Shown: piece by piece, positions 46,120 to 58,015 of the stretch
Layout of the letters: the number at the start of each line of letters is the position of its first letter
Position numbering within the stretch: position 1 is the first letter of the stretch
From: Scalesia atractyloides
Lineage: Eukaryota; Streptophyta; Magnoliopsida; Asterales; Asteraceae
NCBI GenBank assembly: GCA_947069175.1
Contig: CAMTDV010000003.1
Coordinates: 43,987,606 to 44,051,605, forward strand
Length of the DNA: 64,000 bases
Direction: 5' to 3'
The notes under the pieces: generated by a model
What the model was told of the DNA's origin: nothing
Databases searched by the model: none
The model's input: the letters and a program-made list of their open reading frames with translations, nothing else
Position numbers and translations under genes: made by a program

Positions 46120-47130
46120 CTTGCAAAGGTTATGAGATCTTATTGGAAAATCAGGTCAAAATTAACATAAAATTTGGCATTGGATTCAAGAAAAATGGCA
46201 AAGTTTCTGAAAATGTTGCTGAAAATGACTCTGGTGTGGTTGAAATTATTCCAAAAAACTTGGCTGGTCAGGGAATCAAAGTCACAGATAAAAAGGGAAA
46301 TAAAATTGTTCTAGAAAGACATGAGGGTTCCTCAACTTTTGAGGAAATTGAAAAATATCAATTCAAACCCACATAGTCTGATGAATGTGACATTCTTGAA
46401 AATTTTAAGCCAATGGAATTTACAACCACTGATGGTGTCAAAGAACCGAAGGCAAGAATCATTCACATTTTAGACTTACCAGCAGATGTTAACATCTGTT
46501 GACAAAAAGTCTGAAAAGGGAAAGAAGAAAGAAAAGATCAAAAACTTGTTTTATGATTTCTGTGAAAAGAAGAATCATGTTACTAAAAACCGTCTTCTTC
46601 CAAAAGCATATGACATTAACAAAATAGGTGAGATCATTGATTCTCCAAATGGCAAAATCTGTAATAAAACAAACGATAAGACTCAAGAGTGTGTTTATCT
46701 CAAAAACTTTGATGTGAAAAAGACTGAGTATAAATCCAAAATACTTGAGAGTCCAAAGAAAACTATTGCAAAAGGAAAGTCTAAATAGACCTTTGTGCCT
46801 ATTGAAACATCTGTTACCAAAGCACTAAACAAAACCTCTACTCCCATAGAGGAACATGTAGCAGATGCTCCACCTGCAAATCAGTACCCAAGAGGATATG
46901 ACCAACCAATTTACGAAAAGGTACCTCTTAATTATGAGGGTTACAAGAAACTCTCAAACCCAAGAGTGAATAGGCATCCTCATGGATACTATCATCTTAG
47001 GAAATTTGCCTCAACAGATGTACAAAGATATGTTCAAACCTCTGCTCACTCTCCCAAATTTGAGATTGAAGTGTTTGAGAGTCCTTCCAAAGCCATTTTG
47101 GCTTTGGAAACTTACCTGAACTAATTATTT
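46120..47130 (+). pseudogene. Ty1/copia gag-pol linker of element H, downstream piece
   Basis: Continues the H polyprotein after the insertion of B: KINIKFGIGFKKNGK, a Lys-rich stretch (46486-46788), and PPANQYPRGYDQPIYEKVPL to 47124. It is broken by stops at 46374, 46500 and 46786. No enzymatic motif; this corresponds to the long region between knuckle and protease seen in this copia type. Confidence 0.75.
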
Positions 47131-47654
47131 ACCATTGTGTAGGAAGCTTCTATGTGCCTTGATAGCTTGTGGTATGTAGACAGTGGAGGCTCCAGGCATA
47201 TGACAGGATGTAGAGCCCTTCACAAAGACTTCATGGCTTATGGAGGGGGTGATATATCCTTTGGTAATAATTCAAAAGGAAAGGTACTTGGGTCTGGAAC
47301 TGTTCACGCTGGGAAGCTCAAGTTTGAACATATCGATCTTATCGACAACTAAAATTTAACCTTCTTAGTGTTTCGCAAATGAGTGACGAAGGCTATGAGT
47401 CATTCTTCACTAAGAAAACTTGTCAGATTGTCGGACCAGAAGTGGTTAAAAAGATTGATCAAATCATAGCCGAGAGCAAAGTACAACTTGTTGCTCATTG
47501 GAGTGGCAATGTGTATGTGGTTGATATGTTCAATGATAATCCAATGACTGATGCTTGTCTATTCTCAGCTGCCTCTAAACAAAGAGACTTAACTATGGCA
47601 CAAAAGACTTGGACACACAAATCTGACAACTATCACCACACTCTCTAAACAAGG
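47131..47654 (+). pseudogene. Ty1/copia protease and pre-integrase region of element H
   Basis: The protease active site WYVDSGGSRHMTG (about 47170-47210) keeps the copia DSG. A stop at 47350 and a frame change lead to MSDEGYESFFTKKTCQIV and YVVDMFNDNP, a GAG-pre-integrase-like stretch. Element D begins at 47655, so integrase, RT and the 3' LTR of H lie beyond the window. Confidence 0.83.
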
Positions 47655-49860
47655 TGTGACATCCCGGCTTTTTTTTTCAGGTACTTTAAACGCGCTACTT
47701 TATTGTTATTCATTCCTATGCTAATTTAGTTCGGAGAATTAAATACGCGCTCGCAATAACTACGCTAACTTTAGTAATTAGGGAATACACCATGTTTGGG
47801 AGTTTTAACGGGTCGTATCTGAATTACGTGCTATGTGTTATTAGACGTTTGTGAATCTATTGCGTCACACTCCAAATAAGTGATTTAATATTTTATAAAC
47901 TTCGTGTCGCGAATAATTGTCGAGTCGTATTGTGTATAGTTATTTATCAGGTTATAATTATCGGTTAGTAAATTCTATTTATAAGCCGAACCGAACCGAG
48001 CCTGTGAAACATTTTGACTTTGGGACAAAGCAAACCCAACCCGCCACCCACACCCCCTTGCGGCCCACACTCCTTGCGGCCCAAGGAATGGCCCAAACCG
48101 CCCCCGTTGGCCCCTTATGTATACATATGTATGCATGAGGTGTTAAAAAAATAGCAAACCCTAAAACCTTTCCCCCTCGTGGTGTGCGACGGTAGCAGCC
48201 CCCCCCTCTCGGTCGCGCAAACAACCCCGCACTCTTGTATCGATTCAAGCCTTGTCCCGATTTGCTAGTCTCCATGGTTTAAGGTTAGGGTTTTCGATTT
48301 TGTTACGATTCATGTGATAATCTTCTGTAGAATTGATTATGATTATGTGCTCGTATGATTGTTGTTATGAAAAGTGTTGTCGTGTATGGTTAGTTCGGAT
48401 GATTATGCGAATCCTTGCGGTTGTGATGATATGTTCGAGGATTAAAATCGTAGGCTGCGTTTTATCTATAAAGATCATGATATACGCTTAGGGTTGCATG
48501 AATACTAATATATTAAATGATATCTGATACAATAACCTGCTATAAATCGATGCAACTAAGCGTCATGGCCGTTTAAACATGTTCTAATATAATAAAGTCG
48601 AAAACAGAAAGCTAATTGACACTTACAGCCAACTTCAGTTGGCTGTAACCAGATCATTATTCATCGAAAAGTGGATTGTCTGAAGCCTAAAACGTGTATT
48701 TTGAAAAACGCTTCAAATGGCGCCGGATTCATATTTTTCTGAGGTCGTTTGCTATTTTTAAATGACTATTTAGTGCAGCAGCTTAAGCTGCCTAATTTCG
48801 GCAGAAATTGCAGGCTGTTTATCGAGTCGGATCTCATAGTCTGTATGGGCTTAGGTCACGAAATCTGTACATTAACTGCAGACGGGAGTTTCCGAAAATC
48901 TCCCGCTGGAATTTCATTAATCGGATGAACGATGATTTTTAAATGATTTTTCTCGTGGACTGCAGTCAGAAAGCGACGAATCTGACTGCAGCAGGTATAT
49001 ATATATATTTATAAATAATTGGTAAAATTTAGGATTTGAAAAGTTTAAACTAAATTTTAAAGGCTAATTGGCACCCTCTGTAAAAAGGTTGGAAATTGTG
49101 AAACATGGGAACTATTTTATAAAAATTCTTGAAAACAGCCCAGTTATGAGTGTAAAAGCTGAAACATGATAACTTACGTTTGTGTGTGTCTAAGTGTTGT
49201 ATGAGTTATCATGTGTTTGTGACAAGTTGATTTGGTCGTTATTTTGTATGGTGATACTTTGCATGCATGATTATGGTTTTGAATTGGTTATTACGTGTGC
49301 CGTAATGTGTGTTAGTTATGCGTAGGGTTTTGTGTCAGTGTGTTCACACACTAACTTTGAATCGGTTGACATGTTAGTATGCGATTAGCGGTTCCATCCT
49401 TTACTTCTTTTGCGATTATCTAACCGAGCAATTTAGGGTGAGTTCACAGCCCCTATTTTATCCGGTTTTTGAACAACAGGGAGAGAAACATGTACACTCT
49501 ACAACTCTATCTTTTACGTTATGTGAAATTAACGTCGTTAACTATTCGGTAACTAAGTTAATGTTAATGTATGTTATGGTCACTAAGTAGCTTTATCACG
49601 GAAGTTCTGAACCAACTCTCGGATCGTTAGTATTGGGTTAGATAGCGGGGAAATTATAGTAGTACTACTGGGCCCGACAAGCCCCACCCGAGCTAATCGC
49701 GCTAGCCGACCGGGAATGGTCAATGGGTGATTAATTTGGCCTAACTTTCGCCATGGTCAGTGATAGACCTGACAACACAGAGGCAACAACAGTCAGCTTC
49801 AATCGCGAACTCTTACGTGACGTAACTTTAGGCTCGCTACCTATATGTTAACATTGAACA
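47655..49860 (+). repeat. 5' LTR of element D, left part
   Basis: Homologous to the LTR of B over shared landmarks: the inverted repeats TTACAGCCAA/TTGGCTGTAA (48624-48649) and CTGCAGTCAGA/TCTGACTGCAG (about 48960-48993), and GCTACCTATATGTTAACATTG at the break. Sequence between landmarks has diverged well beyond the B LTR pair. No gene seen. Confidence 0.88.
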
Positions 49861-50040
49861 TGTAACATCCGTCGAAAAACGGGTTTTCCAAACCCGCTTC
49901 GTTTATTAATCGAATAATCAGTTTCAAATTTTTGTTGCTCATTTAATGCTTATTTTAATTTTAAACAATACATAACTAATAAATATTTTAGAATATGGAA
50001 ATTAAAATTGTTAGAAAATAAAAATAAAGCAATTAAAAAT

Positions 50041-50122
50041 AAAAAGGGGCTGCCGGGTTTCGAACCCGGGTCAGCCGGAAAACCCTAACATCAAACACTT
50101 AACCACTCCGCCACTTGATGTC
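50041..50122 (-). other. tRNA-like module 1 in LTR of C (minus strand)
   Basis: The minus strand has an A box (TGGCGGAGTGG, 50103-50113), a perfect T-arm (CCGGG stem, TTCGAAA loop, CCCGG stem; 50053-50069) containing a B box, and a TTTTT run right after (50041-50045), the Pol III stop signal. The 5' and 3' acceptor strands do not pair, so it is tRNA-derived rather than a working tRNA gene. Conserved in the other LTR at about 58196-58278. Confidence 0.7.
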
Positions 50123-50957
50123 TTTGTGTAATCTAGGAAACAAATAAAACATAAGTTCATCTGTGAAGTCATCTATTTTGCGCCAAACTGAAACCGGTAA
50201 TCGACTTTCAACTTTCTAGACGTTTGAGTGTTGATATTACTGGTTATAACGGATGAAAACATTACGACGCACGATCTCAATCAATTCAGCCTTTATTGAA
50301 CTTGAATTCATATGATTTTCGGGTTTAATAACCGAAATCATTTACTTCCTGATTTACACCGGCAATATTATCATCTCGCGACTCAAAAACACTCACAGAA
50401 CCTCCAATTTCACTTTTACTTTAATTTCTGATCGTCGGAATCGCTTCTGAACTCGCCGGACTTTCGCCGGAAAACCGTGTCTTTCATCAAAATGGTAAAT
50501 TTCTCAATTCTTTCATCTTCTATCTGTTTTTAGACTTTTACTAACTCAAACCCTTCAACCAGAATCAGTCCCAGGCGACGATATCGGATAATCAGCACTC
50601 GCCGGAAGATTTCTGAAAATTCCTAAATCGCGCTGTGAATCGGTATAATCATCTAAACTCTCTGATAACTCTTGTTTAGTCATTCAATTCCACAATTAGT
50701 TAATCAAATCTGTTAATTGGTCCGCTCAGAGGGAGTTCATAAAACAGAGCCGACGATTTCGCCGGAGTTCTGAGAAAGATCATCTTTCCGGTACATTCAC
50801 TTCCAAAACCTTCTTTATCCATTTCATTTTAATCAGTCATATGTCCGTTAATTGAATTGAACAGGATCAGTAGAATAATCATTGTCTGTGTTGTTTAACG
50901 GAGAAGATGAAGTCTAGTTTGTGTATAAATTTAATATAAATCGGATTATATCTCGGG

Positions 50958-51030
50958 GGTTAGACACACAGTCCAGCGGTGGACTGTGTGCATTTGAAAC
51001 ATAGAGTCCCGGGTTCGAGTCTGTCCTTGT
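50958..51030 (+). other. tRNA-like module 2 in LTR of C
   Basis: GGTTAGA, then an 11-bp perfect inverted repeat CACACAGTCCA/TGGACTGTGTG (50965-50990) that also forms an A-box-like CAGTCCAGCGGTGG, then the B-box-like GGTTCGAGTC at 51012-51021. The arm is longer than a normal D arm. Confidence 0.62.
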
Positions 51031-51124
51031 TCCGATTCGTCACAATATTCAGCCTTTTTATAAAACCCAAATACGGAGACTTCCAGTTAGTATATAAGAG
51101 AAATAAAAACAAGTGTTTTAACCA

Positions 51125-51200
51125 GGTTAGACACACAGTCCAGCGGTGGACTGTGTGCAACGTTAAACAACAGGTCCCAGGTTCGAGACCTGTTATACAC
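51125..51200 (+). other. tRNA-like module 3 in LTR of C
   Basis: The same 11-bp inverted repeat at 51132-51157 and a B box GGTTCGAGACC at 51180-51190, inside an AACAGGTC/GACCTGTT hairpin. It begins 167 bp after module 2. A TTTTT run follows within about 30 nt. Confidence 0.62.
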
Positions 51201-51293
51201 ACCGGTTCGATGATTAAAATCCTTTTTAAAAATAAATGAATTTTGAATAAATTAAAATAGTATATAAATATAATTAAAAACAGAAATATTTCG

Positions 51294-51370
51294 GGTTAGA
51301 CACGTAGCTCAGTTGGTAGAGCTGCGTGCACGCGTACGGGAGGTCACAAGTTCGAACCTCACTCAGTGCA
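51294..51370 (+). other. tRNA-like module 4 in LTR of C
   Basis: The most tRNA-like: A box TAGCTCAGTTGG (51305-51316) in a CACGTAGCTC/GAGCTGCGTG arm, and B box AGTTCGAACCT (51349-51359). It begins 169 bp after module 3. The acceptor stem is not closed. Confidence 0.68.
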
Positions 51371-52512
51371 AACAAATACACGACCGAACCGGTCAACAAG
51401 TCAAAGTCAATAGTCAATGGTCAACCCAAAAAGTCAACATTTTTTTGTGTTTTTATTTATTTATTTAATTTAAAAATCAATTAAAAATACTTAAAAATAT
51501 TGTTTTTAAAGTTAGAAAATAGCCTTAAACTCACAAAAATATATCTAAAAATCCTATTAAAATTGTTAATAAAATCCACTTATTTACCGTACCTTTTTGT
51601 TATTATTTAGGTTAGTTATTCCTCGTCGATCAACCCTTTATACTCGTGCGCAATCAACATCATCAAACGAACGCACCCAATGTGAGTGAATCTCTACAAA
51701 TTCCCCGTTTTAATCACATTTTTGGGGTGTATCATGTGTCTTATTATTTATTACATTTAAACACTTGTGCATCCTTCATATCCATGATCAAATGTGTATC
51801 CAATATGTATCAACTGTTTGTGTGGTTAATATTTAGATTAAATTTATCATTTTCAGTACATACATTATCATAGGACGCTGCTCATCATTACCTATGAGCG
51901 TGAGCCGTTCCCCATTACCTATGAGCGTGAACGAGGCGTTGCCAACATACGATCGGCTCCGTTTGATTGAGCCTTGATCGCACATACATTTCGTCATAGG
52001 CCGTCCGTTCCCCATTACCTATGAGCGTGAACGTGACGTTGCCAACATATACAATATCATTCATGTCATATATTCATGCAAGGTGGATTGTTATTGTTAC
52101 TGTTACTGTTATTGTTGTTGTTATTGTTATTGTATGTTTATTTACGTTTGCTCACATATGATTATTGCACAATTTTTCCATATTAAATATAATAAGAAAT
52201 CAATAATAAATGTTTTCTAACAAGGTTCACTCGCCAACTTTTGTTGACCTAAAAACCCCCATTTTTACACATGATACAGGTGATCCAGATGCAGCAAGAA
52301 ACATATAGGATGGCTTAGAAGAATGAATCGGTTTAGACTTTGGATTGTTTATGTAGTTACTTTTCTTTGTAATTGTATGAACTTGTTTGGAATATTGAGG
52401 ATGAAATTTTGAATTTAATAAATATGAAACATATTAGTAAACATCATGAGCTTTGGTGATAACCCAATTATGCCCCGACTCTTATTCCGCTGCGGGTCGG
52501 GGTGTGACAGAT

Positions 52513-52526
52513 TGGTATCAGAGCCA
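52513..52526 (+). other. Primer binding site of element C (initiator tRNA-Met)
   Basis: TGGTATCAGAGCCA, three bases after the LTR. Confidence 0.95.
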
Positions 52527-53319
52527 TGACTATAGGGATATAGGATAGGTTATTAGACCCTTAGAGCCTATACTATAGTTGATTAGAATTTTTAAAATTA
52601 TTTGTGTGTTACATGCAAAATTCATGATGTTTATATGCTTTATGTTTATTGTTACATTCAATGTTATGCAAGCATGTTCATAAGTACATATTATTATACA
52701 ATGCCTATCATAAATCATATTCTCATAACATATCATATCCATGAGAGCACACACCACACAATTTCCATGACTTTTGCAATGATTTTTGTATTTTCAAATC
52801 ACATCAAAGTGAGTTCTCATGACGGGCATGTAGTAACTGGAAGGGTACAAGTACCGGTAGTCGGAATGTCCTGTCTAGGCTTGGCATTCGTATAAATCCA
52901 AAATAAAGGACCAGTTTGCCTACCTGGGGACTCACGATGAGAGTACGAAGGACCTATTGGGCCAAAGCATGCTATACCAAACGTCGTGTGAGCTAACCCC
53001 ACTTTGAGTTGTCATTGTGTCTACACCTGGACACCCTCCGACCATACATCTCGCAAACATATTTCATGGTTTTCATTCGGGTGATGCAAGTGTTAAACCG
53101 CCAACACCAATGTGAATCCTACCAAGCCAATAGTCATGGGGGCCCACATGACTATACAGGTGATGGTATGGGGGACATTGGAGGCCCAAACATGAGCAAA
53201 CCCAAGACATCCTATGGATGTAGTTGCATTATTGATGTTTATGTTACTTTTATTTTTAAGACACATGACACCTAAAAAGACTCCTTAAACTCACAATCTC
53301 CTTATGTATTTTCCTGTAG
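52527..53319 (+). other. Leader of element C, no gene seen
   Basis: 790 bp between PBS and gag. Short open frames are not supported by composition. Unlike A, B and D, no extra leader ORF is visible. Confidence 0.65.
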
Positions 53320-54648
53320 ATGTCGGCTAGGCAGCAACATGGGGGTAGAAGGTCAGGAAGGTCAAACGAACGCTTGGCCACCCAGATCGCAAAACAAATT
53401 GCGGTGCTTCCTGACATCGTAGTTCAAGTCCAACAAGCTCTCGCCGCAAATCCCACCAATCCTCCCCATCAAGAAGACCAAAACTTCGACAACCCTCCCT
53501 CCAAAAAGTGCTCATACAAACATTTCAAGTCTTGCGATCCCCCGAAATTTGAAGGGACCGAAGGTGTCACTGCCCTCCTCCACTGGATTGAGGAAATGGG
53601 AAACACCTTCCTCAACTACGATTGTCCCGAGGATCGCAAGGTACGTTACGCAACCGGGAGACTATTTGGAGTAGCTCTTACCTGGTGGAATACTGAAAAG
53701 AGTAAAAGAGGAATCGAAGATGCAATGGCCTTAACGTGGGAGGAGTTAAGGGAAATCATGACGAGACGCTTCTGTCCAAGAAACGAGATCAAAAAGTTAG
53801 AGGATGAATTTCATTTGTTGAAGCAAAAGGAGGGAGATCATACTTCCTACAACAAACGGTTTTTAGAGTTGAACCAAATGGTCCCTAATTTGTTCACCGC
53901 AGTTTACCGCTTAGTCGAACACTATATTCGAGGCCTCCCCTCGAAAATTCAAGACTCAGTTCTCAGCACTTCGCCTGCAACACTCGAAGCTGCTATGGAA
54001 CTAGCTACCGAGCTTACCGAGAATCGTATTCGCAACGGTAAATTTAAAGATGAGAAAAAGAAAGCCCCCGTTGAGGGCCAAACTTCAAACCATTCTACCT
54101 CCTCCTCAAAGTTTGCTAATAAGAGGAAGTGAAACACCAGAAACTTTGCTGTCACATAAACAAATTTCCCTATCCCTGCTGCACCCATCACTCAAGTTGC
54201 CCCCTCACCTGCACCATATAAAAGGCCATACTCCGGCCCATACCCAAAATGCAACCGTTGCCAATACCATCATTTTCGTGATCATCCCTGCCAACATTGC
54301 ACCGGCTGTGGTCGCGCAGGTCACACCATTCAAACCTGTCGCGTACTTCAACGAACGAACCGCCATCAGCCCTCAACCCAAACCCACCATCAGATAGTGG
54401 GTCAAGCCCAACAACCTTTACTACTACCACCTACCCAACATGTAGCCCAATCCTACTACCAACCCAACTATCCCATGGTGCAACCTATGCGGGCTTGTTA
54501 CAACTGTGGAGACCCGAACCATTTCAGGAACACCTGTCCACGTCTGGTGAATATCATCCATGCCCAAGCTCAAGCTAATCCAGTAAACCAGGCTAACCAA
54601 GCTCCTCCACCTGCAAGAGGAAGAGCTTTTAACATCAACGCCAATCAA
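53320..54648 (+). pseudogene. Gag of element C (two in-frame stops)
   Basis: ATG 53320 (MSARQQHGGRRSGRSNE). The capsid has a retrotransposon-gag motif (LTWWNTEK, RRFCPRNEIKKLEDEF, HYIRGLPSKIQ). TGA at 54130-54132 and TAA at 54160-54162 interrupt an otherwise continuous frame that goes on through CNRCQYHHFRDHPC, CTGCGRAGHTIQTC and CYNCGDPNHFRNTC, three Cys-rich knuckles. Both stops are one C-to-T or G-to-A step from sense codons. The frame runs on unbroken into protease, so Gag and Pol were a single polyprotein. Confidence 0.92.
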
Positions 54649-56562
54649 GCTAGGGCTGACAACAATGTGGTTAACGGTACGTTTCTCATCAATGGTAGTT
54701 ATGCATCCATATTATTTGATACTGGCGCGGATAAGAGTTTTGTGTCCTTAGAATTTGAACGCATCCTCAACCAAACTCGTGATAAACTCATGGAATCCAT
54801 AACGGTAGAAGTTGCTGACGGAAAACCGGTCTCATTAAACTCTATTATACGCAATTGTACTCTCACTCTAAACGATCACGATTTTCCAGTTGACCTCATA
54901 CCTATGAAGTTGGGAAGCTTTGACATCATAATTGGTATGGACTGGCTCAGCCAACATCATGCTGAAGTTGTATGCCGCGAAAAGTTTATACGCATTCCTC
55001 TTATAAACGGTCAGACTCTACGTATCTTTGGAGAAACCCCTTCTAAAGGACTTAAATTAATGTCCTGTCTTCAAGCCCGAAAATATCTCCGCAAAAAATT
55101 ATGTCGCATTCCTAACTCATGTCGTCAAAAAGGGAATCAAGGAGAAGAAACTCGAAGACATCCCAGTAGTAAAAGATTTTTCGCAAGTTTTTCCTGACGA
55201 CATTTCAGGACTTCCTCCCGTGAGAGAAGTCGAATTCCGCATTGACCTTATACCTGGAGCTACACCAGTTGCAAAATCTCCTTATAGGTTAGCCCCATCC
55301 GAAATGCAAGAGCTAGCCAGTCAATTGCAAGAGTTGACTGACAAAGGATTCATACGTCCTAGCTCATCGCCTTGGGGTGCACCTGTCCTTTTTGTGAAGA
55401 AGAAAGATGGAACGTTTTGCATGTGTATCGACTACAGAGAACTCAACAAGTTAACGGTTAAGAACCGCTACCCATTACCTCGCATCGATGATCTTCTTGA
55501 CCAACTTCAAGGCGCCAGCTGTTTTTCAAAAATCGACCTTCGTTCTGGTTATCATCAACTCAGAGTACATGAAGAAGACGTCCCAAAGACCGCCTTCCGA
55601 ACTCGTTATGGTCATTATGAATTCATGGTCATGCCATTTGGTCTAACCAACGCTCCAGCTGTCTTCATGGATCTAATGAACAAAGTCTGCAAACCCTATC
55701 TCGATCGCTTTGTTATAGTCTTCATCGACGACATTCTCATTTACTCAAAGTCTAAGTCTGCTCATGAAAGACACCTTCGACTCATCCTTACACTCTTAGG
55801 GAATGAAAAGCTCTACGCCAAATTCTCCAAATGCGAATTCTGGTTAAAAGAGGTACAATTCCTTGGACATGTCGTCAATGACAAGGGAATACATGTCGAC
55901 CCTCAAAGATCAAAGCAGTACAAGAATGGCAAGCGACACGTACACCAACCGAAGTAAGATCATTCCTTGGTTTGGCTGGCTATTATCGCCGTTTCATTGC
56001 AAATTTCTCCCGCATCGCTGTACCACTCACGGCTTTAACACATAAAGGAAAACCCTTCATATGGGGACCCAAACAAGAAGAAGCCTTCCAAACCCTTAGA
56101 CAAAAACTCTGTGACGCACCTATCCTCACTCTTCCTGACGGTTGTGATGACTTCGTGGTTTATTGCGACGCGTCAGGGCAAGGACTAGGCTGTGTTCTAA
56201 TGCAAAGAGGAAAGGTGATAGCTTATGCTTCTAGACAACTCAAAACTCATGAGAAGAACTACACCACCCACGACCTAGAACTTGGAGCCGTTGTGTTCAC
56301 TCTTAAGATATGGAGACATTACCTCTACGATACCAAGTGTGAAATATACACTGACCACAAGAGCCTCCAACATATCTTCAACCAAAAGGAGTTAAACATG
56401 AGGCAACGGAGATGGGTCGAACTTCTTAATGACTACGACTGTGAAATTCGGTATCATCCTGGCAAGGCAAATGTGGTGGCCGATGCACTCAGTCGAAAGG
56501 GTTATGCGAACTCCATTCGTCTTCTATGTTCGCAAATCATAACCGACATCAAAGATCAAATC
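54649..56562 (+). pseudogene. Protease, reverse transcriptase and RNase H of element C
   Basis: The protease has ILFDTGADKSFV (Asp at 54718-54720) and GSFDIIIGMDWLSQ. A base is missing in an A-run near 55095. RT resumes with VREVEFRIDLIPGATP, MCIDYRELNKLTVKNRYPLP and the catalytic FIDD at 55721-55732. A second one-base loss lies near 55908 in another A-run. RNase H has YCDASGQGLGCVLMQ and TDHKSLQHIFN. Catalytic residues are all present; only the frame is broken. Confidence 0.92.
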
Positions 56563-57981
56563 TGAGAAGCTCAACATGTATCAGTAACGGAAAACGACGA
56601 ACGAAAGGAGCTGCCTTGTGGAGCTGAACTTAAAATTGAAAGTAAATCCGACGGTATTCTGTACTATCTAGATCGCATATGGATTCCCGATCACAATAAC
56701 CTTTGTGATTTCCTTATGAATGAGGCGCACAAAACACTATACTCTATACACCCAGGAGCCGACAAGATGTATCAAGACCTTCGATACACCTACTGGTGGC
56801 CTGGAATGAAAAAGGATATTGCTGTTTTTGTTTCCAAGTGCCTTACATGTTCCAAATTAAAGCTGAACATCAAAGACCATCAGGACTTCTAGTCCAACCT
56901 GAAATACCTGTATGGAAGTGGGAAAACATAACCATGGACTTCATTACCGGGTTACCTCGCACCTCCGGTGGGTATGACACTATATGGGTAATCATTGATC
57001 GTCTTACAAAATCAGCTCACTTCATTCCGATCCGCGAAGATTTCAAGAACGAGAAGTTAGCTCGTATCTACATCAGCGAGATCGTAAGCCGTCATGGTGT
57101 ACCGTTAAGCATTATTTCAGATCGTGATGGTCGTTTCACTTCACGAACATGGCAAGCCGTACAAGCCGCTTTGGGTACACGATTAGACCTCAGTACCGCT
57201 TATCATCCTCAAACTGATGGACAATCTGAACGCACCATCCAAACTCTTGAAGATATGCTTCGAGCATGTGTCATAGGCTTCAAGGGAAATTGGGACGCTC
57301 ATCTACCATTAGTTGAATTTTCGTACAACAACAGCTATCATTCAAGTATCGGCATGGCACCTTTCGAAGCTTTATATGGTCGTAAGTGCCGATCTCCAGT
57401 ATGTTGGCACGAAATTGGAGAAGCTCAAATCACCGGTCCAGAATTGATTCAAGAAACCACAGACAAGATCCATCAGATTCGAAACAATCTTCTAGAGGCA
57501 CAAAGTCGTCAAAAGAATTATGCAGACAAACGACGAAAGCCTTTGGAGTTTAACATTGGTGATCATGTACTTTTAAAAGTATCACCGTGGAAGGGAGTAG
57601 TTCGTTTTGGCCAGAACGGCAAGCTAGCACCACGCTACATAGGACCTTTCAAGATACTCGAAAGAGTAGGACCTGTAGCATACAAGCTTGATCTACCAGA
57701 AGAACTCAACAGAATTCACCCCACATTCCACGTATCAAACATAAAAAAGTGTCTCGCTGATGAAAACCTCCCCTGGAAGATATTCAGATCGATGAATCTA
57801 TGCACTTCATTGAAAGACCAGTAGAGATCATGGACTTCGGAGAAAAACGTTTAAGACGGAGTCGTATTCCAATTGTTAGGGTACGCTGGGAGTCGAACGG
57901 GGACCTGAGTTTACTTGGGAACGTGAAGACTCAATGCACGAAAAATACCCGCATCTTTTTCCTGTTACCACTACTACTTGA
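56563..57981 (+). pseudogene. Integrase with chromodomain-like tail of element C
   Basis: TGA at 56563-56565 separates it from RNase H. The HHCC domain (LYSIHPGADKMYQD ... KCLTC) precedes a one-base loss near 56858. The catalytic triad is intact: Asp 56937-56939 (TMDFITGLP), Asp about 57120-57122 (IISDRDGRF), Glu 57228-57230 (GQSERTIQ). A small deletion near 57768 and an indel near 57895 disturb the C-terminus, which includes IPIVRVRW and FTWERED and ends at TGA 57979-57981. Confidence 0.92.
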
Positions 57982-57999
57982 ATTTCGGGACGAAATTTC

Positions 58000-58015
58000 T
58001 AAAAGTAGGGGATAC
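58000..58015 (+). other. Polypurine tract of element C
   Basis: AAAAGTAGGGGATAC abuts the 3' LTR. It is preceded by AATTTCGGGACGAAATTTCT, a block that also precedes the PPT of B. Confidence 0.85.

Larger units (their letters stand above)
49861..52509 (+). repeat. 5' LTR of element C
   Basis: TGTAACATCC to GGGGTGTGACA. Contains four tRNA-like modules (50041-51370), three copies of CATTACCTATGAGCGTGA (51885-52035) and a TTATTG-rich microsatellite (52090-52135). No protein-coding region. Confidence 0.95.

Noticed and set aside
50041..51370. Calling the tRNA-like modules functional tRNA genes
   Set aside because: Acceptor stems do not pair, anticodon arms are unclear and the D-type arms are too long.
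53320..57981. Endogenous pararetrovirus
   Set aside because: LTRs, target duplications, integrase and the order RT-RNase H-integrase show LTR retrotransposons. No movement protein or pararetroviral coat protein is seen.
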